8,611 nucleotides of DNA from Oscillospiraceae bacterium (GTDB taxonomy: Bacteria; Bacillota; Clostridia; Oscillospirales; Ruminococcaceae). Positions within the stretch are counted from its first letter, which is position 1. Every line of letters begins with the position of its first letter. Below, piece by piece: positions 6,164 to 8,611 of the stretch. The notes under the pieces are model-generated. The model saw only the letters and a program-made list of their open reading frames with translations, made no database searches and was not told the origin of the DNA. The stretch covers positions 1 through 8,611 of the forward strand of contig JAIDPG010000183.1 in NCBI GenBank assembly GCA_029062865.1, written 5' to 3'. Made by a program: the position numbers and the translations under genes.

Positions 6164-7123
6164 ATGAATGCAAAGAAGTACCGCGTGTTTTATTTTCTCT
6201 CGCTTCTGGGAGTTGTTGCCGCGTCGTTTTATCCGATCTTAATGGGCGTTAGGGTAATTTCCGAAACGCTGAAAAACGGCGCTGTTCCGCTGGAAAACTA
6301 CCCGAAATACGTTATTCCCTACACGCCTATTGCGATTGCGGTTATTTTGGGCGTTGCGTTGATACCCTTATTTCAGAAAATGACGAAAAAGCTCGATCTC
6401 CTTTTCGGCGCGTTTTTTTCGCTCGCGGTATTTTTCGTTGCCGAGAGGCTTATGGAGACAAAGGTTCTCGTTCAAACTACGGAACTCGTTCCGCTTGAGG
6501 GTTGGCAAATGGCGCTTTGCTATGTTCCTCCCGAAGCGTACCAAACCAGAGTTTGGGAGGCGGTGGACATTCTCCTCGGCGGATACAGCCCCGCGTTCAA
6601 GCTGCATTTTTACTTGATCTCGGCGGTAATCATCTTGTCGCTGCTCAACTGCTTTTACGGCTTCGCGAAAATGATACGCAACGATAATTACTCGCGGAAA
6701 ACCGCGCTGATCATCCAAAGCGTCACAAGTCTCGCGTTTCTCGGAATGTGTATCTGGGCTTGCTTTACGTCGTTTTACCGCACCGGCGAGCTCACGGTCT
6801 CTCCGATCTCCGCGGCGCTTATGGCGGCGTTCTTCGCGCTGTTCGGAGTGTGCGTCGGCGTTTTCGTCGGCTCGCTGACGCTCGGGAGAAATCGCGCGCT
6901 TTCAATGGCGGTGCCAAGTGTCGTTTCAATTTTGGCAACGCTCGCGATGTACATCGGTGAAATGATCTTGCTTAACGGCAATCTCTACCGCTTCGGAAAC
7001 GGCTTCTTCTTTGAGGGGCTCGGAGCGATAGTCCTCGCGCCCGTGGATCTGGTAATAATACTCGCGGCGGGAGCGATAACGCTGATGATCTGCGACTTGG
7101 TCAATAGAAAGAAAGCAAAATAA
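6164..7123 (+). CDS. Predicted eight-helix integral membrane protein of unknown function
   Basis: I do not recognise this 319-residue protein. By eye it has eight hydrophobic segments at about 9-28, 52-70, 78-97, 146-168, 180-203, 214-238, 247-269 and 286-310. Basic residues fall in the even-numbered loops and at both ends (NAKKYR at the start, QKMTKK, KMIRNDNYSRK, TLGRNR, NRKKAK at the end), so the positive-inside rule predicts both termini in the cytoplasm. The largest outside loop (about 98-145) holds several aromatic and acidic residues (EGWQMALCYVPPEAYQ, VWEAVD). There is no cleavable-looking signal peptide, ATP-binding motif, or clear transporter or protease signature. The start has GGGAGG (6151-6156) 7 nt upstream. 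It sits between mutS and mutL, 94 bp and 95 bp from them, and each gap contains a related palindrome. Codon usage by eye resembles its neighbours, with somewhat more AT-rich codons as expected for membrane helices. A role in repair has no support. Confidence 0.85.
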   Translation: MNAKKYRVFYFLSLLGVVAASFYPILMGVRVISETLKNGAVPLENYPKYVIPYTPIAIAVILGVALIPLFQKMTKKLDLLFGAFFSLAVFFVAERLMETKVLVQTTELVPLEGWQMALCYVPPEAYQTRVWEAVDILLGGYSPAFKLHFYLISAVIILSLLNCFYGFAKMIRNDNYSRKTALIIQSVTSLAFLGMCIWACFTSFYRTGELTVSPISAALMAAFFALFGVCVGVFVGSLTLGRNRALSMAVPSVVSILATLAMYIGEMILLNGNLYRFGNGFFFEGLGAIVLAPVDLVIILAAGAITLMICDLVNRKKAK

Positions 7124-7126
7124 AAT
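7097..7126 (+). promoter_or_regulatory. Possible weak promoter for mutL
   Basis: TTGGTC (7097-7102) and TAAAAT (7121-7126) are 18 bp apart and overlap the end of the membrane-protein gene. The -10 matches 5 of 6 consensus bases but the -35 only 3 of 6. It would give mutL a transcript separate from mutS. The region is AT-rich, so chance resemblance is quite possible. Confidence 0.25.
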
Positions 7127-7175
7127 ACACGTTTCTCAATCCGCAGGGGGAGAAAACAAAACATAAACTCGCGCC

Positions 7176-7197
7176 GCTCCCCGCCGGAGGGGGGAGC
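7176..7197. repeat. Imperfect GC-rich hairpin just upstream of mutL
   Basis: GCTCCCC (7176-7182) pairs with GGGGAGC (7191-7197) around GCCGGAGG. With one bulged base the pairing extends into a GCC/GG stem around GGA. The 12 bases CCCCGCCGGAGG (7179-7190) are identical to the core of the palindrome at 6091-6102; this copy lacks one C in the right arm. There is no U tract after it. It ends 10 nt before the mutL ribosome site (AAGGTGA, 7208-7214) and so could affect mutL translation. Confidence 0.6.
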
Positions 7198-7218
7198 AGC
7201 ACGGTAAAAGGTGAAATT

Positions 7219-8611
7219 ATGCCGAAAATAAATCAATTAGACAAAAGCGTATACGAGCTTATTGCGGCGGGCGAGGTTATAGAGCGCCCGTCGTCGGTCA
7301 TTAAAGAGCTCGCCGAGAACGCCATAGACGCGGGTGCGCATATTATTACCGTGGAAATAAAGCGCGGCGGAATAATCTATATGCGGATAACCGACAACGG
7401 CTGCGGCATCGCGCACGAGGACGTGCCGCTCGCTTTTATGCGCCACGCGACAAGCAAGGTGCGCTCCGCTCTTGACCTCGAGAACATCAACACGCTCGGC
7501 TTCCGCGGAGAGGCTCTCGCGTCCGTCGCGGCGGTCTCGCGTATCGAGGCTGTAACAAAGCGCGCCGAGGACGAGCTCGGGACAAGCTATAAGATCGAGG
7601 GCACCGCGCCGCTTGAATATGACCGCGCGGGTTGCTCGGACGGCACGACGATAATAATCCGCGATCTGTTCTACAACACCCCGGCGCGTCTGAAATTCCT
7701 CAAAAAGGACGTGACCGAGGGAAATTATTGCGCAAACGTAATTGAAAAGCTCGCGCTGTCGCACCCGGACATTTCGTTTCGCTTTATCCGCGACGGCAAG
7801 CAGACGCTGTTCACGCCCGGCGACGCGGATTATTTCAACGCCGTCCGCGCGGTTTTCGGCAAGCAGTTCGCCGCGGGAATGATCCCCGTGGAGAACGTTT
7901 ACCGCGACATCGGTGTGACCGGCTTTGTAAGCTCGCCGCTGTTCACGCGCTCCAACCGCACAATGCAGAGCTTTTTTGTGAACGGCAGAAGCGTCAAAAA
8001 CGCGATCTGCTGCGCGGCGCTTGAGGAGGCGTTCCGAAACAGCATTATGACGGGGAAATTCCCCGCGTGCGTTCTGAACGTCAACCTAGACCCATCGACG
8101 CTCGACGCGAATATCTCCCCCGCGAAAACCGAGGTGAGGTTCTCGAACGACAAGGCGGTTTTCGACGCGGTTTATTACGCGGTGAAAAACAGCCTCTTAG
8201 GCTATGACGAAAGCCGCGAGATAATTTTGCCGAGCGCCGAAAAATCAGAACCGCGGAATAACGAACAGCCGCAGGAGTCCCCGAAAGTCTCCACGGTTCC
8301 CATTCCGACGGGAGCGGAGGTCGTCGCGAAGCAAGAGCCGAAGCCAGATCAAACAAGCGCGGAGAGCTTTACGCGCGTCTCCGTGCCGTTTCAATTCTCC
8401 GCGCTCGAAACTGAGGAGAAGCCAACCGAGCAGTCCGTTTTGCCGGGGTTCGAGGCGATAATTTCCGAAACAGCGCCGACGGCTAACGAAAAAAAAGAAA
8501 CGCCGCTTGAGGAGCTTCCGGGGTTTTCGTACTTAACGAAAAAATCCTTTGAGAAGCGCACGGAGCAGGAGCCGCCGAAAGCGGAAGAAACCGCGCCGAT
8601 CCCTCGCGAGC
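7219..8611 (+). CDS. mutL: DNA mismatch repair protein MutL, N-terminal part (3' end outside window)
   Basis: MutL is the GHKL-family ATPase that links MutS to strand incision. The first 464 residues are present and the frame is open to the right edge. The ATPase motifs are KELAENAIDAGA (E30 equivalent to the E. coli catalytic Glu29, metal-binding N34), DNGCGI (59-64), RHATSKV, GFRGEAL (94-100) and NTPARLKFLK from N153. The second subdomain ends with the ATP-contacting lysine in N298-I-S-P-A-K303, where most MutL proteins have NVHPAK; the His is replaced by Ser. From about residue 331 there is a Pro/Glu/Lys-rich linker with low sequence complexity, including two LPGF motifs (408-411 and 433-436). 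The C-terminal dimerisation/endonuclease domain with its DQHAxxER motif would lie beyond the window. The start has AAGGTGA at 7208-7214, 4 nt upstream, and the N-terminus begins as usual for the family (PKINQLD then IAAGEVIERP). Being next to mutS supports the call. Confidence 0.97.
   Translation, partial: MPKINQLDKSVYELIAAGEVIERPSSVIKELAENAIDAGAHIITVEIKRGGIIYMRITDNGCGIAHEDVPLAFMRHATSKVRSALDLENINTLGFRGEALASVAAVSRIEAVTKRAEDELGTSYKIEGTAPLEYDRAGCSDGTTIIIRDLFYNTPARLKFLKKDVTEGNYCANVIEKLALSHPDISFRFIRDGKQTLFTPGDADYFNAVRAVFGKQFAAGMIPVENVYRDIGVTGFVSSPLFTRSNRTMQSFFVNGRSVKNAICCAALEEAFRNSIMTGKFPACVLNVNLDPSTLDANISPAKTEVRFSNDKAVFDAVYYAVKNSLLGYDESREIILPSAEKSEPRNNEQPQESPKVSTVPIPTGAEVVAKQEPKPDQTSAESFTRVSVPFQFSALETEEKPTEQSVLPGFEAIISETAPTANEKKETPLEELPGFSYLTKKSFEKRTEQEPPKAEETAPIPRE

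Noticed and set aside
7237..7764. 175-codon open frame on the - strand
   Set aside because: It lies wholly opposite mutL, which has intact ATPase motifs over the same bases. The predicted protein shows no recognisable family and is Arg/Ala-rich, as expected for an antisense shadow of GC-rich codons.

Overview
This window looks like chromosomal housekeeping DNA from a low-to-moderate-GC Firmicute of the class Clostridia, possibly an Oscillospiraceae/Ruminococcaceae-type gut anaerobe. The evidence is the gene order miaB - ylbF-family - mutS - (one extra gene) - mutL, which matches the Bacillus/Clostridium block (miaB-ymcA-cotE-mutS-mutL in B. subtilis), together with a RecD2-type helicase, purine-rich Shine-Dalgarno sites and heavy use of GCG/CGC codons. 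The lineage below class level is inference. All genes are on the + strand. I see no tRNA, rRNA, CRISPR array, transposase or prophage gene.

Layout: positions 1-732 hold the C-terminal third of a RecD2 helicase that runs in from the left edge. It is followed after 6 bp by a ComF-family phosphoribosyltransferase (739-1452). A good extended -10 promoter (1454-1482) starts at the end of comF and should drive the next operon: miaB (1515-2927), a YlbF/YmcA-family protein with a cysteine-rich tail (2979-3398), mutS (3457-6069), an unrecognised eight-helix membrane protein (6164-7123) and mutL (7219 to beyond the right edge).

How the genes fit together: MutS recognises mismatches and MutL is the downstream ATPase and probable nicking factor, so together they form the mismatch repair pair. 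MiaB is a radical SAM enzyme that adds the 2-methylthio group to i6A37 in tRNA. The YlbF-family protein belongs to the group whose Bacillus members form an Fe-S-containing complex acting on RNA processing and development. RecD2 and ComF are linked to DNA repair and to DNA uptake/recombination respectively. The membrane protein between mutS and mutL is the only gene with no obvious place in this block.

Non-coding points of interest: every intergenic gap is under 100 bp, but several hold structure. There is a perfect 17-bp-arm palindrome after mutS and a related imperfect hairpin before mutL; they share a 12-mer and bracket the membrane gene. There is also a heptanucleotide tandem repeat just upstream of mutS, and a compact CCTCC/GGAGG hairpin between miaB and the ylbF-family gene. 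I did not find a convincing new biological system; the findings are local oddities in a conserved region.
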